NCBI GenBank assembly: GCA_964384675.1
Contig: CAYLNK010000200.1
Location: 1-12,257 of the forward strand
DNA length: 12,257 bases
Source of the DNA: CAYLNK01 sp964384675
Lineage (GTDB): Bacteria > Acidobacteriota > Thermoanaerobaculia > UBA5066
Reading direction: 5' to 3'
Within the stretch, counting starts at the first letter, position 1; each line of letters opens with the position of its first letter. This document shows positions 1-7,737 of this stretch, piece by piece. The notes below the pieces were generated by a model. The model ran no database searches, had not been told where the DNA came from, and was given only the letters and a program-made list of their open reading frames with translations. A program made the translations under genes and the position numbers.

Positions 1-1
1 G

Positions 2-3000
2 CCCGCTCCGGGCGACGGGCGTGGGGCCGACGCGAGCCCCGCGCCGAGGATCACGATCCCCGCTCCGGCCCCGGTGCCGGCTCCTCTTCCGCAGCGGGTC
101 GTGTCGCCGCCTCCTCCTCCGGCGCCGATCGCCGTCGTGCCGGCGGCTCCTCCCGCTCCCGCCCCGGCCGCCCCACCGGCAGAGCCGGCCGGCGACCCGA
201 TCGTCACGCGCGTCCTCGCGATCGTGGCGGAGAAGACCGGCTACCCGCCCGAGATGCTCGACCTCGAGCTCGACCTCGAGGCCGACCTCGGAGTCGACAC
301 CGTCAAGCAGGCCGAGGTCTTCGCCGCCGTCCGAGCGGCCTGGGACATCCCGCGAAAGGAGTCTCTCAAGCTCCGCGACTTCCCCACGCTCGCCCACGTC
401 GTGAGGTTCGTCCTCGACAACAGGCCCGACCTTTCGGCGAAGCGAGCGCCCGCGGCGCCGGCCCCCGCGCCGACGGCGGTCACGGTGACCCCGGAGCCGC
501 CGGCCGATCCGATGTCGGGCGGCGATCCCGTCGTCGAGAAGGTGCTCGCCATCGTGGCGGAGAAGACCGGCTACCCGCCCGAGATGCTCGACCTCGAGCT
601 GGACCTCGAGGCCGACCTCGGAGTCGACACCGTCAAGCAGGCCGAGGTCTTCGCCGCCGTCCGAGCGGCCTGGGACATCCCGCGAAAGGAGTCTCTCAAG
701 CTCCGCGACTTCCCCACGCTCGCGCACGTCGTCGAGTTCGTCCTCGACAATCGGCCCGACCTCGCCCGCGGGGGCCGCGAGCCGCACGCCTCCACGACGG
801 CGGGCGCGAGCAAGGAGCCGGCGCCGGAAGAGGAGCCCCGCGCGCGCTCCAGCGCCGCATATCCGATGGAAGGGGCCGATCGCGTCCCGCGCCGGCTCCC
901 GGTGCCGGTGCTCCGTCCCTCCCTCGATCTCTGTCTCCCGACCGGCGTGACGCTCGGCGTCGGCTCGAGGGTCATCGTGATGCCGGACCGCGGCGGAGTC
1001 GCCTCCGCGCTCGTCGCGCGCCTCGCCGAGCGAGGCGTGACGATCGTCGTCCTCGAAGGCCCCGCGATGGCCGCCCCCGCGATCGAGAGCGCGATCACCC
1101 GGCTGAGAAGCGACGGGCCGATCGACGGGCTCTACTGGCTCCCCGCGCTCGACCCCGAGCCCGCCCTCCCCGACCTCGCGGCCTTCCGCGAGGAGACCCG
1201 CCGGCGAGTGAAGGGCCTCTACACGGCCGCGCGCGCCCTCGAGGGAGCGGCCCACGCGTTCCTGGTCTCGGCGACCCGCATGGGAGGGCTCCACGGCTAC
1301 GGCCCGGAGGGCGCCGGCAACCCGATCGGCGGCGGCGTCTCGGGATTCACGAAGGCCTGGGCGCGCGAGCACGACGGTGCCCTCGCCAAGGTCGTCGACG
1401 TGGAGACGACGGCCGAGCCCACCGCGATCGCCGATGCGCTCCTCGCCGAGACGCTGTCGGATCCGGGCGCCGTCGAGATCGGACTCTCGGGCGGGCTTCG
1501 CTGGGCGATCGCGTTCGAGGAGCGGCCCGCGCGTGACGGGTCCGCGGGCCTGACGCTCGACCGCTCGTCCGTCTTCCTCGTCACCGGCGCCGCCGGCGGG
1601 ATCACCAGCGCGATCGTGGCCGACCTGGCGGCGGCTTCCGGCGGTACGTTCCACCTCCTCGACCTCGTCGCCGAGCCGGACCGCGCCGACCCGAGGATCG
1701 CGCTCCTGCGGCGCGACCGCGAGGCGTTGAAGCGCCACCTGATCGACGACGCGAAGGCGCGCGGCGAGAGACCGACTCCGGTCGTGGTCGAGAAGCAGGT
1801 CCTCGTCGTCGAGCGGGCCGACGCGGCGCTGCGCGCCATCGAGGCCGTCGAGGCGGCGGGCGGCACCGCCGTCTACCGGAGCGTCGACCTCAGGGACGGC
1901 GCGGCCGTGGCGGCCGCGGTGGACGAGGTGCGGCGGCGGCACGGCAAGCTCGACGTCCTCCTTCACGCGGGCGGGGTCGAGATCAGCCGCAAGCTCGTGG
2001 ACAAGGAGCCGGGCGAGTTCGACCTTGTCTTCGACATCAAGGCCGACGGCTTCTTCAGCCTCCTTCACGCCTGCGAGGGGATGCCCCTCGGCGCGACGGT
2101 CTGCTTCAGCTCGGTGGCAGGCCGCTTCGGCAACTCGGGCCAGGTCGACTACAGCGCGGCCAACGACCTCCTCTGCAAATGGACGAGCCATCTCCGTACC
2201 ACGAGGCCGGAAACGAGGGCGATCGCGATCGACTGGACCGCCTGGGGCGGCATCGGGATGGCGACGCGCGGCTCGATCCCGAAGCTGATGGAGATGGCCG
2301 GCATCCAGATGCTCCCGCCCGAGGTGGGCATCCCGACGATCCGGCGTGAGCTGACGGCCGGCGCGTACCGTGGCGAGCTGATCGTCGGCGGCCGGCTCGG
2401 GACGCTGGCGAGCGAGCCGGGTACGACCGGCGGGCTCGACGTGGAGGCCGCCAACGCGACGCTCGCCGGGCGCGAGCCCCGGCACCTGATGCTGGGGCGG
2501 ATCACCGGCTGGACTCTCCACGAGGGCCTCCAGCTGGAGACGACGCTCGATCCGAGCGAGCAACCGTTCCTCTTCGACCACAGGCTCGACGGGACGCCGC
2601 TCCTGCCGGGCGCGATGGGGACCGAGGCGTTCGCCGAGCTGGCACGTGTCGTGGCTCCGGGCTTCGCCGTGGCATCCGTCGAGGACGCGGAGTTCCTCGT
2701 CCCGTGGAAGCTCCACCGGATGAAGCCGGCCACCTGTCTCCTGTCGGGCCGGGCGACGCCCGGACCCGGCGGCACCTTGCTCGTCGAGACGCTCCTCCGC
2801 TCCGTTCACCACCCGAGACCGGAGCTGCCCGCGCAGGAGAGGCTCCACTTCAGGGCCCGCGTGCGGATGTCACGCGCCGCCCCGACGGTGGATCCGATTC
2901 CCTTCACCCCGCCCTCCCGCGAGGCGCTCCCCGTGGACGCGGCGCGGGTCTACGAGGTCTTCTTCCACGGCCCGGCCTACAGGGTCGTCGAGGCGATCGG

Positions 3001-3394
3001 GTTCGAGGATCACCGCGCCACGTGCCTGATGGCGCACGGTCTCCCCGCCGACACCGCGCCGCCCGACGCGGCTCATCTCGTCTCGCCCCGCCTCGTCGAG
3101 CTCGGCTTCCAGGCGGCCAGCCTCTGGATCCTCGCCCGGCAGGAGGTCCTCGCGCTCCCGGCGGGCTTCCGTACGGTGACGGCCTACCGGGCGCCGGAGG
3201 ACGCGAACGGGAGCCGGCTCTACGCCCTCGTCAGCGCGGACAGAACGGTTGGAGCCGACGGGGCTCCTCTCCTGGACGCGCGGATCGTCGACGAGGCCGG
3301 AAGGGTGTATCTCGACCTCATCGGCTACCGCACGGTCGCGCTTCCGGGGCGCCAGGCGCTCCCGGCCGGGACTCACCGGGAGGTGCTGGCGTGA
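2..3394 (+). CDS. PUFA-synthase-like type I polyketide synthase, C-terminal part (ACP-ACP-KR-DH), 5' end off window
   Basis: This is the 3' part of a PfaA-like megasynthase. The frame is open from base 2, so the true start lies upstream. Residues are counted from the in-frame GTG at 74. A Pro/Ala-rich linker leads to carrier-like domains at about 41-120 and 151-230, each with GVDTVKQAE. Thr76 and Thr186 occupy the expected phosphopantetheine Ser site. A PUFA-type ketoreductase follows: a structural half at about 300-475 (GGGVSGFTKAWARE) and a catalytic half at about 498-760. The catalytic half has the NADPH motif TGAAGG (504-509), Lys656, Ser680, Tyr693 and Asn697. A double-hotdog dehydratase covers about 800-1095, with His836, Gly840 and Pro845 (HxxxGxxxxP), HGPAY at 965-969 and Glu1009 before Gln1013. 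It should reduce and dehydrate carrier-bound beta-ketoacyl chains. KS and AT domains are expected off-window. The product is unknown: a PUFA, another lipid or a polyketide. Confidence 0.88.
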   Translation, partial: PAPGDGRGADASPAPRITIPAPAPVPAPLPQRVVSPPPPPAPIAVVPAAPPAPAPAAPPAEPAGDPIVTRVLAIVAEKTGYPPEMLDLELDLEADLGVDTVKQAEVFAAVRAAWDIPRKESLKLRDFPTLAHVVRFVLDNRPDLSAKRAPAAPAPAPTAVTVTPEPPADPMSGGDPVVEKVLAIVAEKTGYPPEMLDLELDLEADLGVDTVKQAEVFAAVRAAWDIPRKESLKLRDFPTLAHVVEFVLDNRPDLARGGREPHASTTAGASKEPAPEEEPRARSSAAYPMEGADRVPRRLPVPVLRPSLDLCLPTGVTLGVGSRVIVMPDRGGVASALVARLAERGVTIVVLEGPAMAAPAIESAITRLRSDGPIDGLYWLPALDPEPALPDLAAFREETRRRVKGLYTAARALEGAAHAFLVSATRMGGLHGYGPEGAGNPIGGGVSGFTKAWAREHDGALAKVVDVETTAEPTAIADALLAETLSDPGAVEIGLSGGLRWAIAFEERPARDGSAGLTLDRSSVFLVTGAAGGITSAIVADLAAASGGTFHLLDLVAEPDRADPRIALLRRDREALKRHLIDDAKARGERPTPVVVEKQVLVVERADAALRAIEAVEAAGGTAVYRSVDLRDGAAVAAAVDEVRRRHGKLDVLLHAGGVEISRKLVDKEPGEFDLVFDIKADGFFSLLHACEGMPLGATVCFSSVAGRFGNSGQVDYSAANDLLCKWTSHLRTTRPETRAIAIDWTAWGGIGMATRGSIPKLMEMAGIQMLPPEVGIPTIRRELTAGAYRGELIVGGRLGTLASEPGTTGGLDVEAANATLAGREPRHLMLGRITGWTLHEGLQLETTLDPSEQPFLFDHRLDGTPLLPGAMGTEAFAELARVVAPGFAVASVEDAEFLVPWKLHRMKPATCLLSGRATPGPGGTLLVETLLRSVHHPRPELPAQERLHFRARVRMSRAAPTVDPIPFTPPSREALPVDAARVYEVFFHGPAYRVVEAIGFEDHRATCLMAHGLPADTAPPDAAHLVSPRLVELGFQAASLWILARQEVLALPAGFRTVTAYRAPEDANGSRLYALVSADRTVGADGAPLLDARIVDEAGRVYLDLIGYRTVALPGRQALPAGTHREVLA
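221..402 (+). repeat. Tandem carrier-domain repeat, copy 1
   Basis: This segment recurs exactly 330 bp (110 codons) downstream at 551-732, with only two mismatches (271/601 and 394/724). Both are synonymous: Leu CTC/CTG and Ala GCC/GCG. It encodes the core of the first carrier-like domain. Similarity decays quickly outside the segment, and the Pro/Ala-rich linkers on either side differ. Confidence 0.95.
551..732 (+). repeat. Tandem carrier-domain repeat, copy 2
   Basis: This is the second copy of the 221-402 segment and encodes the second carrier-like domain. Near-identity at third codon positions points to recent duplication or ongoing gene conversion. Tandem carrier domains are a hallmark of PUFA synthases. 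Confidence 0.95.
3378..3383 (+). promoter_or_regulatory. Shine-Dalgarno sequence deciding the PPTase start
   Basis: GGGAGG lies 7 nt before the GTG at 3391. It supports that start over far-upstream in-frame starts, which would make the transferase overlap the dehydratase coding region by hundreds of bases. Confidence 0.7.
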
Positions 3395-4191
3395 AGGAGC
3401 CGACCCTCCGCTGGTCGCTGGCCACCACGTCGGCCCCGGACGCCCCGCCGGAGGAGCCGACGTGGATGACTCCCGACGAGCGCAAGCGGCTCTGGTTCAG
3501 CATCGAGAAGCGGCGTCGCCAGTACTTGCTCGGCCGCCTCACCGCCAAGCGCCTCGTCGCCGATTCGTACCTCGAACGGTGCGGCCAGCATCTCTCCCTG
3601 GCCTCGATCGAGATCGGCGTCGAGCCGTCCGGGGCGCCGTGCGTCCGCCTCCCGGGCGGAGCCGCGGCCCCCGGACTCTCGATCAGCCACTCGGGCAACG
3701 CCGCGTTCTGCGCCGTCCTGTGGGGCGACGGAACCGTCGGGGCCGACGTCGAGCAGGTCGAGCCCCGCTCCGAGGCGTTCGTCCACGACTTCTTCGCGCC
3801 CGAGGAGGTGATCGCCTGGGCGCAGGCTCCGCGCGACCGGCGCGACCAGGTGGCCGGGATCATCTGGAGCGCGAAGGAGTCGGCGCTCAAGGCCCTCAAG
3901 CTCGGCCTCACCGTCGACACCCGTCACGTCGTCTGCGTCCCGGAACGGCTCGAGGAGACGGTGCTCAAGTGGCGGCCCCTCACGGTTCGACTGGACGACC
4001 AGCTCGGCCTCGCGCCGGGGCTCTTCGAGCTGCCCGGCGTCTACGGCACCGTCAACGGCTTCGTCCTGACCCTCGCGTTCCTCGTCCGCGGCGGCGCCGC
4101 GGTGGTCGACTCCGTGCGCCGCCAGCTCCAGGCGGCGCCGCCGCTTCACGCCGGAGGACCCGATGGACAGGTACCTGCAACGGCTTCGTGA
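3391..4191 (+). CDS. Sfp-type 4'-phosphopantetheinyl transferase
   Basis: A 266-aa protein of the usual Sfp-type size. It should transfer 4'-phosphopantetheine from CoA to carrier domains, most obviously those of the adjacent megasynthase. Visible motifs are an N-terminal GRLTAKRL segment, SISHSG, the Mg-binding GADVE (Asp119, Glu121) and WSAKESALK (Trp159, Lys162, Glu163, Lys167). All key residues are present. The GTG start overlaps the megasynthase stop (GTGA) and is preceded by GGGAGG, so translation is probably coupled. The frame is open far upstream (to 2704), but that part only shadows the megasynthase. The gene end overlaps the next start by 29 bp. Its substrate is inferred from position; it could also serve other carriers in the cell. 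Confidence 0.92.
   Translation: MKEPTLRWSLATTSAPDAPPEEPTWMTPDERKRLWFSIEKRRRQYLLGRLTAKRLVADSYLERCGQHLSLASIEIGVEPSGAPCVRLPGGAAAPGLSISHSGNAAFCAVLWGDGTVGADVEQVEPRSEAFVHDFFAPEEVIAWAQAPRDRRDQVAGIIWSAKESALKALKLGLTVDTRHVVCVPERLEETVLKWRPLTVRLDDQLGLAPGLFELPGVYGTVNGFVLTLAFLVRGGAAVVDSVRRQLQAAPPLHAGGPDGQVPATAS
4153..4157 (+). promoter_or_regulatory. Shine-Dalgarno sequence for the carboxyltransferase gene
   Basis: GGAGG sits 5 nt before the ATG at 4163, inside the end of the transferase gene. It supports the overlapping start. Confidence 0.65.
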
Positions 4192-5698
4192 GCACAAGGC
4201 CCAGGCCCAGGGCACCGAGAAGGAGGCCGCGGTCCAGCACGGCAAGGGCCGCCGGACGGCGCGCGAGCGGATCGACATGCTGTTCGACCCCGGCACGTTC
4301 CAGGAGATCGACTCGCTCGTCGTCCCGCGCTACGAGAGCTACATGGGAGGCAAGCAGTCCCGCTACGGAGATGGCGTCGTCACCGGCTTCGGCCTGATCA
4401 ACGGCCGGAACGCCGTCGTCGCGTCGCAGGACGCGAGCGTGATGGGCGGCTCGCTCGGCGAGATGCACGCCAACAAGATCGTCAAGGCGATGCGGATGGC
4501 GCTCCAGTACGGCTGTCCGTTCATCGCCATCAACGACTCCGGTGGCGCGCGGATCCAGGAGGGCGTCGACAGCTTGGGCGGCTACGCCCGGATCTTCGAC
4601 GCCAACTGCGAGGCGTCCGGCGTGGTGCCGCAGATCTCCGTGATCATGGGACCGTGCGCGGGCGGCGCCGTCTACTCGCCCGGGCTCACCGACTTCGTCC
4701 TGATGACCGAGAAGAGCTACATGTTCATCACCGGCCCCGAGGTCGTGAAGGCGGTGATGCAGGAAGAGGTCACCTTCGAGGACCTGGGCGGCGGCCGCGT
4801 GCACAGCCAGGAGAGCGGCGTCTGCCACTTCCTGCTCCCCGACGACCAGGAGTGCCTCGACAAGGTGCGCGAGCTCCTGACGTACCTCCCCCCCAACAAC
4901 CAGGACGACCCGCCGTACCAGGTCCCGACGGACGACCCGGACCGCCGTTGCCCCGAGCTCGCCGAGATCGTCCCGGTCGACCCGCGCCAGCCGTACGACG
5001 TGCGCAAGGCGATCGCCTGCATCTTCGACGACGGACGTTTCTTCGAGGTGCGCGAGCTGTGGGCCCCGAACCTCGTGGTCGGCTTCGCGCGCCTGAACGG
5101 CCACGTCGTCGGCCTGATCGCCAACCAGCCGGTCGTGCTGGCCGGCTGCATCGACATCAAGGCGTCGATCAAGGCGGCGCACTTCATCCGGATCTGCGAC
5201 GCCTACAACGTCCCGATCATCACGCTGCAGGACGTGCCCGGCTTCCTCCCGGGGCGCGACCAGGAGTACGGCGCGATCATCCGGAACGGCGCGCGGATGA
5301 TCTACGCCTACAGCGAGGCGACCGTGCCGAAGCTGATGGTGATCCTCCGGAAGAGCTACGGCGGGGCGTACTGCGTCATGAGCAGCAAGGGGCTGCGTGG
5401 CGATCTCCTCTTCGCGTGGCCCAACGCCGAGATCGCGGTGATGGGAGCGGAGGGCGCCGTCAACATCCTCTACCGCTCCGAGGTCCAGAAGGCCGCCGAC
5501 CCGCCGGCGCGGCGCAAGGAGCTGGTCTCGGAGTACGAGGCGCGCTTCAACACGCCGTACATCGCCGCGGCGCGCGGCCTAATCGACGACGTGATCGAGC
5601 CCCAGGACACCCGCCGCGTCCTCGTGCGCGGCCTGGAGCTGACGCTCTCGAAGAGGGAGCGCCACCTGCCGCGCAAGCACGGCATCTCCCCGATGTGA
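4163..5698 (+). CDS. Acyl-CoA carboxylase, carboxyltransferase (beta) subunit, PccB/AccD type
   Basis: A 511-aa protein of typical family length. It contains both crotonase-like halves of a biotin-dependent carboxyltransferase, which moves CO2 from carboxybiotin to an acyl-CoA such as acetyl- or propionyl-CoA. The N-terminal half has GGARIQEG (127-134) and CAGGAVYSPG (from 165, first oxyanion hole). The C-terminal half has DVPGFLPG (357-364), KSYGGAY (397-403, second oxyanion hole) and WPNAEIAVMG (419-428). It overlaps the transferase gene by 29 bp and ends 4 bp before the biotin carboxylase gene, so one polycistronic message is likely. In this context it probably makes malonyl- or methylmalonyl-CoA for the megasynthase. 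Substrate preference cannot be settled by reading; similar subunits accept propionyl-, acetyl- or methylcrotonyl-CoA. Confidence 0.93.
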   Translation: MDRYLQRLREHKAQAQGTEKEAAVQHGKGRRTARERIDMLFDPGTFQEIDSLVVPRYESYMGGKQSRYGDGVVTGFGLINGRNAVVASQDASVMGGSLGEMHANKIVKAMRMALQYGCPFIAINDSGGARIQEGVDSLGGYARIFDANCEASGVVPQISVIMGPCAGGAVYSPGLTDFVLMTEKSYMFITGPEVVKAVMQEEVTFEDLGGGRVHSQESGVCHFLLPDDQECLDKVRELLTYLPPNNQDDPPYQVPTDDPDRRCPELAEIVPVDPRQPYDVRKAIACIFDDGRFFEVRELWAPNLVVGFARLNGHVVGLIANQPVVLAGCIDIKASIKAAHFIRICDAYNVPIITLQDVPGFLPGRDQEYGAIIRNGARMIYAYSEATVPKLMVILRKSYGGAYCVMSSKGLRGDLLFAWPNAEIAVMGAEGAVNILYRSEVQKAADPPARRKELVSEYEARFNTPYIAAARGLIDDVIEPQDTRRVLVRGLELTLSKRERHLPRKHGISPM

Positions 5699-5702
5699 CC
5701 CC

Positions 5703-7190
5703 ATGCTGAGGAGAGTGCTCGTCGCCAACCGCGGAGGGATCGCCGTCCGCGTCATCCGCGCCTGCCGTGTCTTGGGGATCGAGAGCGTCGCCCTCTACGA
5801 GCCGTCCGAGCGCGGCGCGCTCCACACGCGCCTGGCGAGCCACGCCGCGCCCCTCGACTCCCGCGCCGCTTACCTCGACCCGGAGCGGATCGTCGCTCTG
5901 GCCCGCGAGAGCGGCGCCGACGCCGTCCACCCCGGCTACGGCTTCCTGGCCGAGAGCCCCGCGCTGGCCCGGGCCTGCGAGGCCGCCGGGATCGTCTTCG
6001 TCGGGCCTCCGGCGGACGCCCTCGCCCGGCAATCCGACAAGCTCGGGACGCTCCGGGCCGTGCGCGCGGCGGGCTTCGCGACCCCCGAGTTCTCGCCGGT
6101 CTCGTACGGCGAGGAGGACCTCGGCGCCCTCGTCACCGAGGCGGAGCGGATCGGCTTCCCGCTCGTCATCAAATCGGCGGCCGGCGGGCGCGGACGTGGC
6201 GCCAGGCTGGTGAGGAGCCGGGACGCGCTGGACTCCGCGGCGCGCGCGGCCCACGACGAGGCGAGGCTCGTGTTCGGTGACCCGCGCGTCTACCTGGAGA
6301 AGGCGATCCCCGGCGCCCGCCAGCTCGGCGTCCAGGTCCTCGCGGACCGCGACGGCCGGATGGTCCACCTGGGCGAGCGGAACGGGTCGCTGCAGCGCGG
6401 GAACCAGAAGCTGATCGACGAGGCGCCGTCGCCCGCGCTCGACGACGCGCGGCGTGCGGCGCTCCTCGAGCGCGCGCTCGAGATCGCGCGATTGATGGGC
6501 TGCCGCAACGCCGCGACGATCGAGTTCGCCGAAGACGCCGCCGGCCGCCTCCTCTTCACCGAGATCAAGCCGCGCATCCAGGGCGAGCACCCGGTCACCG
6601 AGATGGTCACCGGCATCGACCTCGTCTCGCGACAGCTCCGGATCGCCGCGGGCGAGCCGCTCGGGCTGACCCAGGACGACGTGCGGACCCGCGGATGGTC
6701 GATCCAGTGCCGCATCTCCACGGAGGACCCCCTCACCCACGTGCCCGCGGTGGGGCGCGTGGAGCAGGTGCGCCTGCCGGGCGGTTTCGGCGTTCGCGTC
6801 GACACGTACCTCTTCGGCGGATGCGACGTGCCGGCCGAGTACGACCCCGCCGTGGCGCGAGTCTGCGTCGTGGGCGAGGACCGTAGGGAGTGCCTGGCGC
6901 GGATGAAAGGAGCGCTCGGCGAGCTGATGGTGATCGGGACGCCGACCAACACCGTCCTCCACCTGGGCCTCCTCGAGAGTCCGGCGTTCGCGGCGGGGAC
7001 CTACCGCACCGACTCGTTTCAGGCGGAGGAGCTGCCGCCGCCGGGCGACCCCGCGCGGCGTGGCGACCTGGCCGTCGCCGCGGCGCTGGCCTGGACGACC
7101 CGACAGTCCGCGTTCCGGCCGGCGTCGAACGACAGGCACCGGACGGGCTGGCACCGGGACAGCCGCCGGCTGCCAGGAGGCGGCTCGTGA
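5703..7190 (+). CDS. Biotin carboxylase subunit of acyl-CoA carboxylase (divergent)
   Basis: A 495-aa ATP-grasp protein that should carboxylate biotin on the carrier protein encoded next. Visible parts are the N-terminal domain (VANRGGIAVR, HPGYGFLAE), the ATP-grasp domain and the C-terminal domain (CRISTEDP). Aligned by eye to remembered E. coli AccC, it keeps K113 (K116), K157 (K159), E199 (E201), K236 (K238), E274 (E276), E287 (E288), R291 (R292), E295 (E296) and R337 (R338). It differs at Q207 (H209), G228 (C230), N234 (H236), K289 (N290) and G294 (V295). The glycine loop is AAGGRGRG rather than mostly glycine. The last 45 or so residues run past the usual end. The ATG is 4 bp after the previous stop with no clear Shine-Dalgarno sequence, suggesting coupled translation. 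Family assignment is sure; full activity is less sure. Confidence 0.9.
   Translation: MLRRVLVANRGGIAVRVIRACRVLGIESVALYEPSERGALHTRLASHAAPLDSRAAYLDPERIVALARESGADAVHPGYGFLAESPALARACEAAGIVFVGPPADALARQSDKLGTLRAVRAAGFATPEFSPVSYGEEDLGALVTEAERIGFPLVIKSAAGGRGRGARLVRSRDALDSAARAAHDEARLVFGDPRVYLEKAIPGARQLGVQVLADRDGRMVHLGERNGSLQRGNQKLIDEAPSPALDDARRAALLERALEIARLMGCRNAATIEFAEDAAGRLLFTEIKPRIQGEHPVTEMVTGIDLVSRQLRIAAGEPLGLTQDDVRTRGWSIQCRISTEDPLTHVPAVGRVEQVRLPGGFGVRVDTYLFGGCDVPAEYDPAVARVCVVGEDRRECLARMKGALGELMVIGTPTNTVLHLGLLESPAFAAGTYRTDSFQAEELPPPGDPARRGDLAVAAALAWTTRQSAFRPASNDRHRTGWHRDSRRLPGGGS
7175..7180 (+). promoter_or_regulatory. Shine-Dalgarno sequence deciding the biotin carrier start
   Basis: AGGAGG lies 6 nt before the GTG at 7187 and selects it over the earlier in-frame start at 6890. 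Confidence 0.7.
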
Positions 7191-7681
7191 AGAAGCTCCG
7201 TGTGACGATCGACGGCTCCACGTTCCTGATCGAGATCGACCCCCGCCAGCACGGCTCCGAACGCACGGTCCGGGTGGACGGCGTGGAGCGGCGCGTCAGC
7301 CTCGTCCCGACGCGGCCCGAGGTGGCGGCCTGGATCCTCGTGGACGGGCGCTCTCACGAGGTCGGCGTGGACGCGGACCTGACGCTCCTGCGCGACGCCG
7401 CCGGCCTCCACCGCATCGAGGTGCGCGATCTCGGAGCCCCCGTGGGACGCCCGACGAGCGGCGACGGTCGCGTGAAGGCACCGATCCCCGGCCTCGTCGC
7501 GCGGGTCCTGGTGGGGCCCGGCGCCCACGTGACCGCGGGCCAGCCGCTCCTGATCCTCGAGGCGATGAAGATGGAGAACCCCATCGGCTCGCCCCGCGCC
7601 GGTACGGTCCGCGAGGTGCGCGTGAAGGCAGGGCAGCGGGTCGCGCTGGGAGAGCTCCTCGTCGAGGTGCAGCCGGGCTGA
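7187..7681 (+). CDS. Biotin carboxyl carrier protein subunit of acyl-CoA carboxylase
   Basis: A 164-aa protein with a C-terminal biotinyl domain. The biotin site is EAMKMEN at 125-131, with Lys128 the predicted biotinylated residue. The segment before it (VKAPIPGLVARV) and the Gly-containing turn after it (GTVREVRVKAGQ) are typical of the lipoyl/biotinyl fold. The first 80 or so residues are rich in short beta-like stretches and may bind the partner subunits. The GTG start overlaps the biotin carboxylase stop (GTGA). The frame stays open upstream to 6890, but that extension only shadows the previous gene. It is the last gene of the coupled operon; 56 bp with no recognised signal follow before the toxin-antitoxin pair. 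Together with the two preceding genes it makes a complete three-subunit carboxylase. Confidence 0.93.
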   Translation: MKKLRVTIDGSTFLIEIDPRQHGSERTVRVDGVERRVSLVPTRPEVAAWILVDGRSHEVGVDADLTLLRDAAGLHRIEVRDLGAPVGRPTSGDGRVKAPIPGLVARVLVGPGAHVTAGQPLLILEAMKMENPIGSPRAGTVREVRVKAGQRVALGELLVEVQPG

Positions 7682-7737
7682 GGGCTCAGGTCGGCGACGC
7701 GAGACAGGACCGGACGCATAATCTCCGCGAGGTTCGG

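Noticed and set aside
2704..3390. N-terminal extension of the phosphopantetheinyl transferase to 2704
   Set aside because: It is Arg/Pro/Gly-rich shadow sequence under the dehydratase domain. The GTG at 3391 has a Shine-Dalgarno sequence and yields the normal family length.
4052..5182. 376-codon open frame on the minus strand
   Set aside because: It is antisense to the carboxyltransferase gene, with repetitive VVRR/HHRL-type composition and no recognisable domain.
5547..7154. 535-codon open frame on the minus strand
   Set aside because: It is antisense to the clear biotin carboxylase gene, is of low-complexity Arg/Gly/Ala/Val composition and has no motif. Such long shadows are expected in very GC-rich coding DNA.
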